Source: Labilibaculum manganireducens (GTDB lineage Bacteria > Bacteroidota > Bacteroidia > Bacteroidales > Marinifilaceae). Taken from it: a DNA stretch of 64,000 bases. Position numbers and translations under genes: made by a program. The notes under the pieces are model-generated. The model did not search any database and was not told the origin of the DNA. It worked only from the letters and a program-made list of their open reading frames with translations. Each line of letters starts with the position of its first letter. Positions within the stretch are counted from its first letter, which is position 1. Shown here piece by piece: positions 58,167 through 64,000 of this stretch. The DNA lies in assembly GCF_002843385.1 (NCBI RefSeq), contig NZ_MVDE01000008.1, positions 62,001 through 126,000 of the forward strand, read 5' to 3'.

Positions 58167-58766
58167 TTACTCTAAATATAAATCTAAATTTAATTCAAAA
58201 TCATCATAAATTGTTTTATCTCCCAAATTATCGAAGAAAGAACCGGATCCGTAACGAACGTTGAACTTGGTTCTATCGATAGTCATTTTTCCACTGACAT
58301 GTATGGCCGCATCATGTTTGTGTAAATTCGCCATAAATTCAATGGGTTCAGTAATTCCTTTGATTGTAATATTTCCTTTTACCTTGTAATTACCATCTTC
58401 CATTTTCTCGGCATTGGTAATCTCAAATTTTGATTCAGGAAATTTTTCCACACCAAAGAAATCGTCGGATTTTAAATGACCTTCCAACTTTGCTTTGTAA
58501 CCAGCATCTTCCAAATCTGTATTAGCAATACTTGTCATATCAACAACAAAACTTCCTTTAACAATTTCACCTTCGTCAAGTAACAAGCTTCCACTCTTTA
58601 CTTTAATGGTTCCGGAATGTTCTCCTGTCACTTTTTTGCCTAACCATTCAATTTTACTATTTTCAGCATTCAATTTTAAATTGTCTTTTTTTGCAAAAGC
58701 TGTGCCTGGAGTCGAAACAACACTTACAACAAGAACTACTATCATTACTAAACCTAATCTCTTCAT
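58167..58766 (-). CDS. YceI-family periplasmic lipid-binding protein
   Basis: 199 residues; signal peptide (MIVVLVVSVVSTPGTAFA). Lipocalin-like strands: LNAENSKIEWLGKKVTGEHS, GTIKVKSGSLLLDEGEIVKG, SFVVDMTSIANTDLEDAG, KLEGHLKSDDFFGVEKFPES, then KFEITNAEK and GNITIKGITEPIEFMA. The F-G-V-E-K-F-P segment is diagnostic for YceI, whose members carry polyisoprenoids or quinone precursors. A -7-like TAAATTTG (58831-58838, minus) lies 65 bases upstream. Own terminator at 58119. Confidence 0.92.
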   Translation of the reverse strand: MKRLGLVMIVVLVVSVVSTPGTAFAKKDNLKLNAENSKIEWLGKKVTGEHSGTIKVKSGSLLLDEGEIVKGSFVVDMTSIANTDLEDAGYKAKLEGHLKSDDFFGVEKFPESKFEITNAEKMEDGNYKVKGNITIKGITEPIEFMANLHKHDAAIHVSGKMTIDRTKFNVRYGSGSFFDNLGDKTIYDDFELNLDLYLE

Positions 58767-58886
58767 AACTTCAAATATTAATTAAATTTCTTTTATTCGT
58801 TTTAAAATCTCTGTAAGAACTTTACAATTACAAATTTAGCAGATGATTGTTCATCGGTAAATGGACAAATTCCTTTTATTGTTGGA

Positions 58887-59765
58887 TTATTTTCTAATCA
58901 GACTCCGATAATCGCTTAATGTTTGACTGGTGTATTTTTTAAAGAAGCGACTAAAATAAGCCGGATCATTAAAACCCAAATTATAAGCTATTTCCTTTGT
59001 ATTCAAATCAGAGCCATAAAGCATTTTTTTTGCTTCTTTTATGACTCTGTTTCTGATTAATTCTCCTGCCGTGATACCGGTTGTTTTCTTTGTAATCTCA
59101 TTCAAACATGTTGCTCTCAAATTAAGCATATCAGCATAAGAAGAAACATTTTTTTGTTCTTTGTAATTATCATCTATCAGCTGTTTAAATTTAATGATAA
59201 CCGAACCCGGATGCTCTTCGTCCAAACTCACATCCAAATCGTGCTGCACTTCATAAATTCTTCTTGATTCCAATAAAAACAACTTCAATTGCTGCAATAA
59301 CATCTCGTGACGGTACCGATCGTCATTCTCAAATTCTTTTTCCATCAATTCTGTAATTCCCTTAAAAACAATTTGCTGCTTTTCATCCAATGTAATAATT
59401 GATCGGAAATCGGGGTTACTGAACAATGTTGAATCGGAAACAGAATCTTCACCATTCTCTTTAACAGCAAAAAATGCTTCGTTAAAGGTTATAGAATAAC
59501 CTGTGCAATGTGCATTACTAATAAAACGATGCATTAAGCCCGGAGGCACAAAAAGAATCGAATTTTTCCGCAATGTATACTCAACATATTTGGTGGCATG
59601 TATTGCTTCTCCTTCCTTAATCCATGTAATGGTGTAAAAATTATGCATATGATCGTCCCCATTCTGCTTTCTTACTTCATTACACATGTTCTGAAGTTTA
59701 TGAATGTGAAATAATGCTTTGGATTCTTCAACGTCCTCAAATAATTCTGAAGGTTCTCTGTTCAT
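58887..59765 (-). CDS. AraC-family transcriptional regulator
   Basis: 292 residues from the ATG at 59765 (MNREPSELFEDV); this start matches the point at which the repeated leader element ends in its other copies. An in-frame ATG at 59792 is possible. N-terminal cupin-like sensor (HNFYTITWIKEGEAIHATKY, ILFVPPGLMHRF), a helical linker, and a C-terminal double HTH: YADMLNLRATCLNEITKKTT, then RVIKEAKKMLYGSDLNTKEI and AYNLGFNDPAYFSRFFKKYT. Typical Bacteroidota regulator of a neighbouring or remote operon. Its leader (59763-59850) resembles those at 60968-61286. Target unknown. Confidence 0.9.
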   Translation of the reverse strand: MNREPSELFEDVEESKALFHIHKLQNMCNEVRKQNGDDHMHNFYTITWIKEGEAIHATKYVEYTLRKNSILFVPPGLMHRFISNAHCTGYSITFNEAFFAVKENGEDSVSDSTLFSNPDFRSIITLDEKQQIVFKGITELMEKEFENDDRYRHEMLLQQLKLFLLESRRIYEVQHDLDVSLDEEHPGSVIIKFKQLIDDNYKEQKNVSSYADMLNLRATCLNEITKKTTGITAGELIRNRVIKEAKKMLYGSDLNTKEIAYNLGFNDPAYFSRFFKKYTSQTLSDYRSLIRK

Positions 59766-59850
59766 ATGATTATAATTGTGTGTTTTTGCCATATGAAACT
59801 CCCAAATTACACTCATTATAACTGTAATTCTTTTCACATGGTCGTTTCAA
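59763..59850 (-). repeat. Leader element, AraC copy
   Basis: On the minus strand: TTGAAACGACCATG at the left end, TTTCATATGGCAAAAACA near the right, then AATTATAATCATATGAAC at the gene start. In the first frame it reads LKRPC. The same signposts are found in the three copies at 60968-61286. Confidence 0.7.
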
Positions 59851-60079
59851 CTGATTTTTCTTGTATTCTAGTAAAATTATACAAATAATTCCAGACAATT
59901 ATATCTTTTACTTGTTAATCGCTTGTTAAACTTCGCCAACATTCATATATCCTTAGCTAAATCTACTAAGAGCTAAGACTTCTTAGCCTGTTGCAGTAAA
60001 AATTCTTCTATTGTAAAATCCTACCTGTAAAGTTCTTAGCAGAACCGATCGTTTTTGTCTCTAAAAAAACATTAAAACA

Positions 60080-60112
60080 TTTGGATAAATCGGTCTAAAA
60101 CCCCTATATTTG
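60080..60112 (+). promoter_or_regulatory. Promoter of tRNA-Arg
   Basis: TTTG at 60080-60083, 21 bases, then TATATTTG at 60105-60112: full match to the Bacteroidota consensus. tRNA begins 18 bases later. Confidence 0.85.
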
Positions 60113-60130
60113 CAGGGCAATTAAGAAAAA

Positions 60131-60204
60131 GGACGCGTAGCATAACTGGATAGTGCACCTCGTTACGGCCGAGGAGGTTGGGGGTTCGAATCCCTCCGTG
60201 TTCA
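60131..60204 (+). tRNA. tRNA-Arg (ACG)
   Basis: 74 nt. Acceptor stem GGACGCG with CGTGTTC (two G-T pairs), D arm GCATAACTGGATAGTGC, anticodon stem CCTCG/CGAGG with loop TTACGGC and anticodon ACG, and T arm GGGGG-TTCGAAT-CCCTC. Discriminator A at 60204; CCA not encoded. ACG is normally edited to ICG and reads CGU/CGC/CGA. Isolated tRNA with its own promoter and terminator; the leader repeats occur on both sides. Confidence 0.97.
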
Positions 60205-60207
60205 CAG

Positions 60208-60240
60208 AAAAACTCATCAAAAAACTGATGAGTTTTTTTT
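60208..60240 (+). terminator. Terminator of tRNA-Arg
   Basis: AAACTCATCA / TGATGAGTTT stem with a 6-base A-rich loop, then six or more Ts. Confidence 0.9.
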
Positions 60241-60326
60241 ATGTGCTAATTGCCCAAATTTTCCGCTTGAACCAAAAAATGCCACCCGAATTATCAAGTG
60301 GCATTTCAAAATTATTAAGCTTCTAA

Positions 60327-60971
60327 TTATTTAACAACTATGCCCAAAACTTCTAATTTCTGACGCTCGCTACCCTCGTAAAACAAATCGAGACAAGCAC
60401 GCAAATCGGAGCAATAAGCCATAAATTCGACATAGTACTCTTGTTTTTGAGCGGTGGCTTGCTGCGCTTCTCCATCCTCTTTTTCAGCCTTCAGCTTTAA
60501 ATCATCCAGTTTGACCAAATCTGCCTGCAATACTGTAATTGCCTCGGGAGCTAAAGCCGCCAGAGTCAGTTTTTCCTGAATAGCTTCATGCATAACAATT
60601 GCATTTACTGTTTCATCGGCCAATGCTTTCCACTCGGGATATGCTGCCGGCACTTCCTTATTTAAACGCAAAAGGGTTGATAATTCAAGATCATTTTTAA
60701 AAAAATACCGACCCACCTTACGAATACGAATCAGCTTATCGCGAAGCATCGTGTAAAACCCGTTAAATTCCCGAGTTGCCATACTGGATTCAATACCTTC
60801 GATATTTTGAAGCTCGAAAGCTGTTTTGGTTTTTGTATAAAGCGACTTTCCCAATTCGATACGCTCTTCGGAATAGATTGGCTGTATGCATTCCTTGATG
60901 GATTCATCAGCTGAAATACCATAAACCAATAGTCGTCCTTTTTCCAGTTCTTTTAAATAACTTTCTTTCAT
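60327..60971 (-). CDS. Uncharacterised helical protein
   Basis: 214 residues from the ATG at 60971 (MKESYLKELEKGRLLVYGIS). All-helical, soluble, charged; no signal peptide or membrane helix. Segments such as RKVGRYFFKNDLELSTLLRL and EEDGEAQQATAQKQEYYVEF suggest a bundle. No family recognised beyond resemblance to short Bacteroidota hypothetical proteins found in multiple copies. It is preceded by three copies of the leader element (60968-61286) and, further up, by the 21-nt periodic array (61424-61690), the same kind of setting as the DUF6261-like gene at 5754. Function unknown. Confidence 0.65.
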   Translation of the reverse strand: MKESYLKELEKGRLLVYGISADESIKECIQPIYSEERIELGKSLYTKTKTAFELQNIEGIESSMATREFNGFYTMLRDKLIRIRKVGRYFFKNDLELSTLLRLNKEVPAAYPEWKALADETVNAIVMHEAIQEKLTLAALAPEAITVLQADLVKLDDLKLKAEKEDGEAQQATAQKQEYYVEFMAYCSDLRACLDLFYEGSERQKLEVLGIVVK

Positions 60972-61286
60972 ATGTTTATAATTTGTTTTTATTTGCCATA
61001 TGGAACTTACCATGCTGAAATAATCATCTCCCTGTGTGTTAAAATCACTTTGGCATGGACGTTTCATATGTTTGTATTTTTTTATTTTTGGTTAGATGGA
61101 ACTTTCCATGAGTAAATAATCATTCCCGAGTATGAGTTAATAATTATTGAATCATGAATGTTTCATATGTTTATAATTTTAAGTTTTTGTCATATAGCCT
61201 GTCCCGAACTTGTTTCGGGAGAACTTACCATGCTTGGAATAATCATCCCCCTGTGTGTCAAAATCGCTTTGGCATGGACGTTTCAT
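60968..61286 (-). repeat. Three tandem copies of the leader element
   Basis: Copy ends: 60968-61067, 61065-61166 and 61164-61286, each beginning ATGAAAC and ending CATATG, the end of each overlapping the start of the next. Copies 1 and 3 read ATGAAACGTCCATGCCAAAG and then GGTAAGTTC; copy 2 has drifted (ATGAAACATTCATGATTC). Copy 3 has an extra palindromic insert, TCCCGAAAC/GTTCGGGA. Confidence 0.85.
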
Positions 61287-61325
61287 AACATTACTTTTTA
61301 AATGCTCCTTTTTTTTATTTGCCAT
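61179..61325 (-). CDS. Possible short ORF (48 codons) in the leader element
   Basis: Starts MANKKKEHLKSNV and goes on MKRPCQSDFDTQGDDYSKHG; it is the only copy open to its end. The KRPC opening is kept in copy 1 and, as LKRPC, before the AraC gene; the two differ by single-base frame losses further on. May be a leader peptide or the relic of a small gene. Confidence 0.3.
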   Translation of the reverse strand: MANKKKEHLKSNVMKRPCQSDFDTQGDDYSKHGKFSRNKFGTGYMTKT

Positions 61326-61423
61326 AATGAAATTATTATTCTCAAGCCTGAAAAGCAAAAACTACCCAATAAATTTTTTATGATATATTTCACACTTTAG
61401 GAATTCTGCTTCTAATTTGAATT

Positions 61424-61690
61424 CATTTTTTACGACTTTCTGTCACTTTTTGATGATTCCCCCGGCTTTTTAGCTTTTCCCTGCACTTTTTAATGACTTT
61501 CTGTCGCTTCGAAGCCATTTTCCCGCAGTTTGGAGGTGTTCCCCTCGTTTAGGAACCATTTTATTGCACTCAGATAGGATTTTCCTGAGCTTTTTAGCTC
61601 CTCTCCTCTTCTTTTATGGATTTTATGCTGCTGATGTGATGCTGAATTGTTCTTTTATGGGATTTTGGAGGGATTTGGAAGGGTGGAATT
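61424..61690. repeat. Degenerate array with 21-nt period
   Basis: A C followed by a T-run (for example CTTTTTGATG, CTTTTTAGC, CTTTTTAATG, CTTTTATGG) recurs with the C at 61446, 61466, 61486, 61507, 61528, 61547, 61569, 61590, 61611, 61631, 61652 and 61672: spacings 19-22, mean about 20.5. Units differ in sequence between these anchors. No convincing ORF. Together with 61287-61423 and 61691-61830 (AT-rich, nothing recognised) this makes up a gene-free stretch of about 600 bases. Confidence 0.75.
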
Positions 61691-61837
61691 TGGTGGGGTG
61701 AGAAATAATTATGACCTTATTAGTAATAACATAGTACTCTTTCCTAAACCAACGACTGCAAAACGTACTATTCTACGATTACAAACAAATAAATTTACCT
61801 TGTATTTTGTTGTATTGCTAATTTATCGCATTTTTCC

Positions 61838-61877
61838 ACAATACAACATTGAGTATTGTTTCTTTTTGCTATATTTG
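61838..61877 (+). promoter_or_regulatory. Promoter of the CBASS operon with inverted repeat
   Basis: -7 box TATATTTG at 61870-61877, TTG at 61849-61851 as the -33 element (18-base gap). A perfect 7-bp inverted repeat ACAATAC-n8-GTATTGT (61838-61859) covers the -33 region: a candidate operator. Confidence 0.6.
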
Positions 61878-61911
61878 CAATATAATTGTAAATTTTAAAT
61901 ATATAAAAACG

Positions 61912-62835
61912 ATGGAACAAGAATTTAGTAAGTTTTGTGAGAACATCAAATTGACCTCACAGCAAAAAGAAGATGCAAAAGCAAAGTATAAAGGTGTTTG
62001 CAAAAAACTACATGACACCTATTATGACAAAGATTATGATGATAGCACGAAATATTTATTTGGTTCTTATAAAACCAAAACCAATGTTCGACCACTGACA
62101 GAAGAGCAGGATGTTGATGTTTTATTCAAAATACCACAGGAAACATTCGATAAATTTGATGAATATGAAAGCAATGGGCAATCAGCATTATTACAAGAAG
62201 TAAGAAATGTCTTAAAAGAAAAATACACGACCACTGATAAAATCAATGGTTGGGGAAAAGTTGTGCTCGTTCAGTTTGAAAAAGGGAAACACAATGTGGA
62301 AGTTTTACCTGCGCTTGAACAAAAAGATGGTACTTTCTTAATTCCAAATTCTGAAGATGGTGGAAGTTGGGATACATTTGATCCTCGTAATCAGGTTAAC
62401 GAATTTCAAACCTCGAATGGAACAACTAACAAATTAACGGCAGAGCTAGGAAGAATGCTAAAGACATGGGTTAAGAATACTCCATCTCTTAAGAAGAAAT
62501 ACAAATCCTATCAATTAATTAATGATATCATCACATTTTTAAAAATTGAATTCGAAGATGGTGCAAGCTATGAAGATTATCATGAAGTGGTCAAAAACTT
62601 TTTTGATTGGTTAAAAAGGAATTGTGTTGAATCCATTAAGAGTTATGTAGAAACAGCTTACAATAGAGCCATTAAAGCCATAGAATTTATGGATGCAAAC
62701 AAACCTAAAGAAGCCTCTGAAGAGTGGATCAAAATCTTTGGTAATGAATTCCCTAAGGTTAAAGAGAATCCAAAGAATAAAACTGAAAACCGTACAATTA
62801 TAACCCCTTCTTCACCATGGTGCAAATTAAATTAA
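61912..62835 (+). CDS. CD-NTase (cGAS/DncV-like nucleotidyltransferase), CBASS
   Basis: 307 residues from the ATG at 61912 (MEQEFSKFCENIKL), which agrees with the promoter; the ORF from 61849 would include the -7 box. Nucleotidyltransferase core: G51-S52 in YLFGSYKTKTNVRP, D67-x-D69 in EQDVDVLFKI, and a third acid, here Glu130 in HNVEVLPALEQKDG, where most members have Asp. A C-terminal helical domain follows (ELGRMLKTWVKN, YQLINDIITFLKIEFEDG). On phage infection it would make a cyclic or linear oligonucleotide second messenger. Overlaps the E2-like gene by 19 bases. Confidence 0.92.
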   Translation: MEQEFSKFCENIKLTSQQKEDAKAKYKGVCKKLHDTYYDKDYDDSTKYLFGSYKTKTNVRPLTEEQDVDVLFKIPQETFDKFDEYESNGQSALLQEVRNVLKEKYTTTDKINGWGKVVLVQFEKGKHNVEVLPALEQKDGTFLIPNSEDGGSWDTFDPRNQVNEFQTSNGTTNKLTAELGRMLKTWVKNTPSLKKKYKSYQLINDIITFLKIEFEDGASYEDYHEVVKNFFDWLKRNCVESIKSYVETAYNRAIKAIEFMDANKPKEASEEWIKIFGNEFPKVKENPKNKTENRTIITPSSPWCKLN

Positions 62836-63383
62836 CAGAAGAAGAATTATCATTTCTTGAATCAAAATATCCAGATTTAAAATTTGATATAGGCGAGAAC
62901 ACTATTAGTGGTGTTCTTGCCCTAAATTGCTCATATAAGAATATACCAATTAAGGCGAAGTACGATATAGAGTTTCATTTAGAAATTAATTGTAACAGTC
63001 TATTGCCAAAGGTAAGAGAAACAAGTGGAAAGATTCTTAAAATAGCAAAAAGGAAAAAATTGATAAGCGCCGATTTTCATGTAAATAATATCAAGGGAGA
63101 GTTGTGTTTAATAATTCCTGCTAAAGAAAAACAACGTTATCCGAATGGATTTGATTTGAAGGAGTTCCTTAGGCATATAGAAGAACATTTATATTGGATA
63201 AGTTATTTCGATAGATACGAAAAAAAACCGTGGAAAGATCAGGCTCATGGATATGAAGGTTATATTGAATTGTATCATGAGGATCCTACTCTCAGGTCTG
63301 AAGTGAAAAAGGCTTTAGAAACAAAAGAAAAACATAATTTAACACGTCCCGAAATTAGACGCATTATTAAAAACAAAAAATAA
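62817..63383 (+). CDS. Stand-alone E2-like ubiquitin-conjugation-fold protein of CBASS
   Basis: 188 residues. E2 features: AKYDIEFHLEINCNSLLPKV, RETSGKI, ADFHVNNIKGELCLIIPAKE with the likely catalytic Cys97 in the G-x-L-C-L context, then a helical end. Bacterial CBASS of the short type II kind have only this E2, without E1 or JAB protein; in studied cases the E2 attaches to the CD-NTase and raises its activity. The start lies within the CD-NTase gene (19-base overlap), which suggests a tight 1:1 supply. Chemistry here is inferred. Confidence 0.85.
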   Translation: MVQIKLTEEELSFLESKYPDLKFDIGENTISGVLALNCSYKNIPIKAKYDIEFHLEINCNSLLPKVRETSGKILKIAKRKKLISADFHVNNIKGELCLIIPAKEKQRYPNGFDLKEFLRHIEEHLYWISYFDRYEKKPWKDQAHGYEGYIELYHEDPTLRSEVKKALETKEKHNLTRPEIRRIIKNKK

Positions 63384-63387
63384 AACA

Positions 63388-63972
63388 ATGAATGATAAAT
63401 TATTAGCAGCTACAAGGTTCTATTTTGCACAATGTGTGTTTATGAATAATCTTCATTACAAAGCATATAATCGTTTAAGTAAGACACAAAATAAAAATAG
63501 ATATATCACAATAGGTATTTCGGGTGTCACATTACTAATCATCACCTTACATATAATATGCTTAGAAGAAAAATTGAATGATATCCTAAGTGTTTTATCT
63601 TACATAGGAATGATTTTAACTGCTACCAGTTTAATCTTTACCATGTATTCTAAAGAAGATATTGGCGAAATAAAAAGCCAACACAAAAACATAGCAGAAG
63701 AATATAAGGAATTACGAGATGAGCACATGTCACTTATTGAAATAATAATGAGTCAGGCAGATGATGAAAAAGCAATAAGAAGAAAAGCTCAAGAAATTCA
63801 AAAATGGTATAGCTCAATTGGTAAATACTCCCCCGAAACAACATACGAAGATTATCAAGGAGCTCAGAAAGGTTTAGGATTAGGTAGCAATACAAATGAA
63901 GAATTCTCATGGTCAGATGAAGAAATAGATCGTTTTTTACCTTCTTCATTAAGAATAAGTGATAAATCTTAA
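63388..63972 (+). CDS. SLATT-type two-TM effector of CBASS
   Basis: 194 residues. N-terminal helix with basic residues, then two membrane helices at about 39-59 (YITIGISGVTLLIITLHIIC) and 66-87 (LSVLSYIGMILTATSLIFTM), and a C-terminal helical cytoplasmic part (GEIKSQHKNIAEEYKELRDE, KAIRRKAQEIQKWYSSIGKY). This is the SMODS/SLOG-associating 2-TM (SLATT) layout. Known for the family: predicted pore former that depolarises the membrane when the CD-NTase signal is made, which kills or stalls the infected cell. Four bases after the E2 gene. Confidence 0.88.
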   Translation: MNDKLLAATRFYFAQCVFMNNLHYKAYNRLSKTQNKNRYITIGISGVTLLIITLHIICLEEKLNDILSVLSYIGMILTATSLIFTMYSKEDIGEIKSQHKNIAEEYKELRDEHMSLIEIIMSQADDEKAIRRKAQEIQKWYSSIGKYSPETTYEDYQGAQKGLGLGSNTNEEFSWSDEEIDRFLPSSLRISDKS

Positions 63973-63983
63973 TAATAAATCAA

Positions 63984-64000
63984 ATGAAGAGCTTCCAAAG
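63984..64000 (+). CDS. Possible start of a further CBASS-operon gene, cut by window end
   Basis: An ATG 11 bases after the SLATT stop opens MKSFQ before the sequence ends. The close spacing is like that between the other three genes. Only six codons seen; could be chance. Confidence 0.3.

Noticed and set aside
60131-61325. Integration site of a genomic island at tRNA-Arg
   Set aside because: No integrase and no repeat of the tRNA 3' end was found downstream within the window; the CBASS operon could still be island-borne but the evidence is lacking.
61647-61898. 83-codon ORF ahead of the CD-NTase
   Set aside because: Begins in the 21-nt array, crosses the CBASS promoter, and has no family features.

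Overview
The window is AT-rich chromosomal DNA from a member of the Bacteroidota, most likely a marine or anaerobic Marinilabiliales-type organism. This is inferred from Bacteroidota promoters (-7 box TAnnTTTG with TTTG or TTG about 19-21 bases upstream), a type IX secretion sorting domain on a large lyase-like protein, GH92 mannosidase, LytTR two-component regulation, LuxR-type TPR regulators and an XylB-XylA-symporter cluster under a GntR regulator. No rRNA, prophage or CRISPR array was seen. One tRNA (Arg, anticodon ACG) lies near 60.2 kb.

Layout. 0-3.6 kb: 5'-truncated TPR/LuxR regulator, a decayed duplicate of a secreted protein gene, a lipoprotein and the intact parent. 3.8-7 kb: GNAT acetyltransferase, a DUF559-type nuclease set in its own repeat family, and a DUF6261-like gene whose long leader is a degenerate 42-nt periodic array. 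7.5-11.3 kb: small envelope proteins and a REP-associated Y1 transposase flanked by REP-type palindromes. 11.4-18.8 kb: porin plus glycine-betaine ABC transporter (osmoprotection), APC permease and an MscS channel. 18.9-30.2 kb, mostly minus strand: EEP-family lipoprotein, methyltransferase, MocR regulator, GH92 mannosidase, then the xylose module (XylE-like symporter, XylA, XylB, GntR regulator) with a shared candidate operator. 30.3-43.5 kb: housekeeping and enzyme genes (SDR, VOC, NUDIX, beta-lactamase-like, ASCH, lactonase, heparinase II/III-like with T9SS tail, MATE, second MscS, RimB-like/RimK/AspA-like operon). 43.7-49.3 kb: outer-membrane TonB-type barrel and a LiaI/LiaF-like + LytS/LytTR four-gene unit. 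49.7-56.1 kb: ligA, DEDD exonuclease, DUF6913-like, dapA, LpoB-like and COG3014-like lipoproteins. 56.1-61 kb: orphan H-NOX protein, esterase, YceI, AraC regulator, tRNA-Arg, uncharacterised helical protein. 61.4-64 kb: periodic array, then a CBASS anti-phage operon (CD-NTase, stand-alone E2-like protein, 2-TM SLATT effector), possibly continuing past the window edge.

Most unusual signals: (1) the E2-only CBASS operon; (2) two separate arrays with about 21-nt / 42-nt periodicity lying in the 5' leaders of two uncharacterised genes (6.57-6.97 kb and 61.4-61.69 kb); (3) a duplicated leader element carrying a short conserved ORF start (KRPC), found once before the AraC gene and three times before the gene on the other side of the tRNA; (4) two independent gene-plus-repeat systems (DUF559 with its repeats, RAYT with REP palindromes). 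All homology calls are from reading the sequence; no database search was run.
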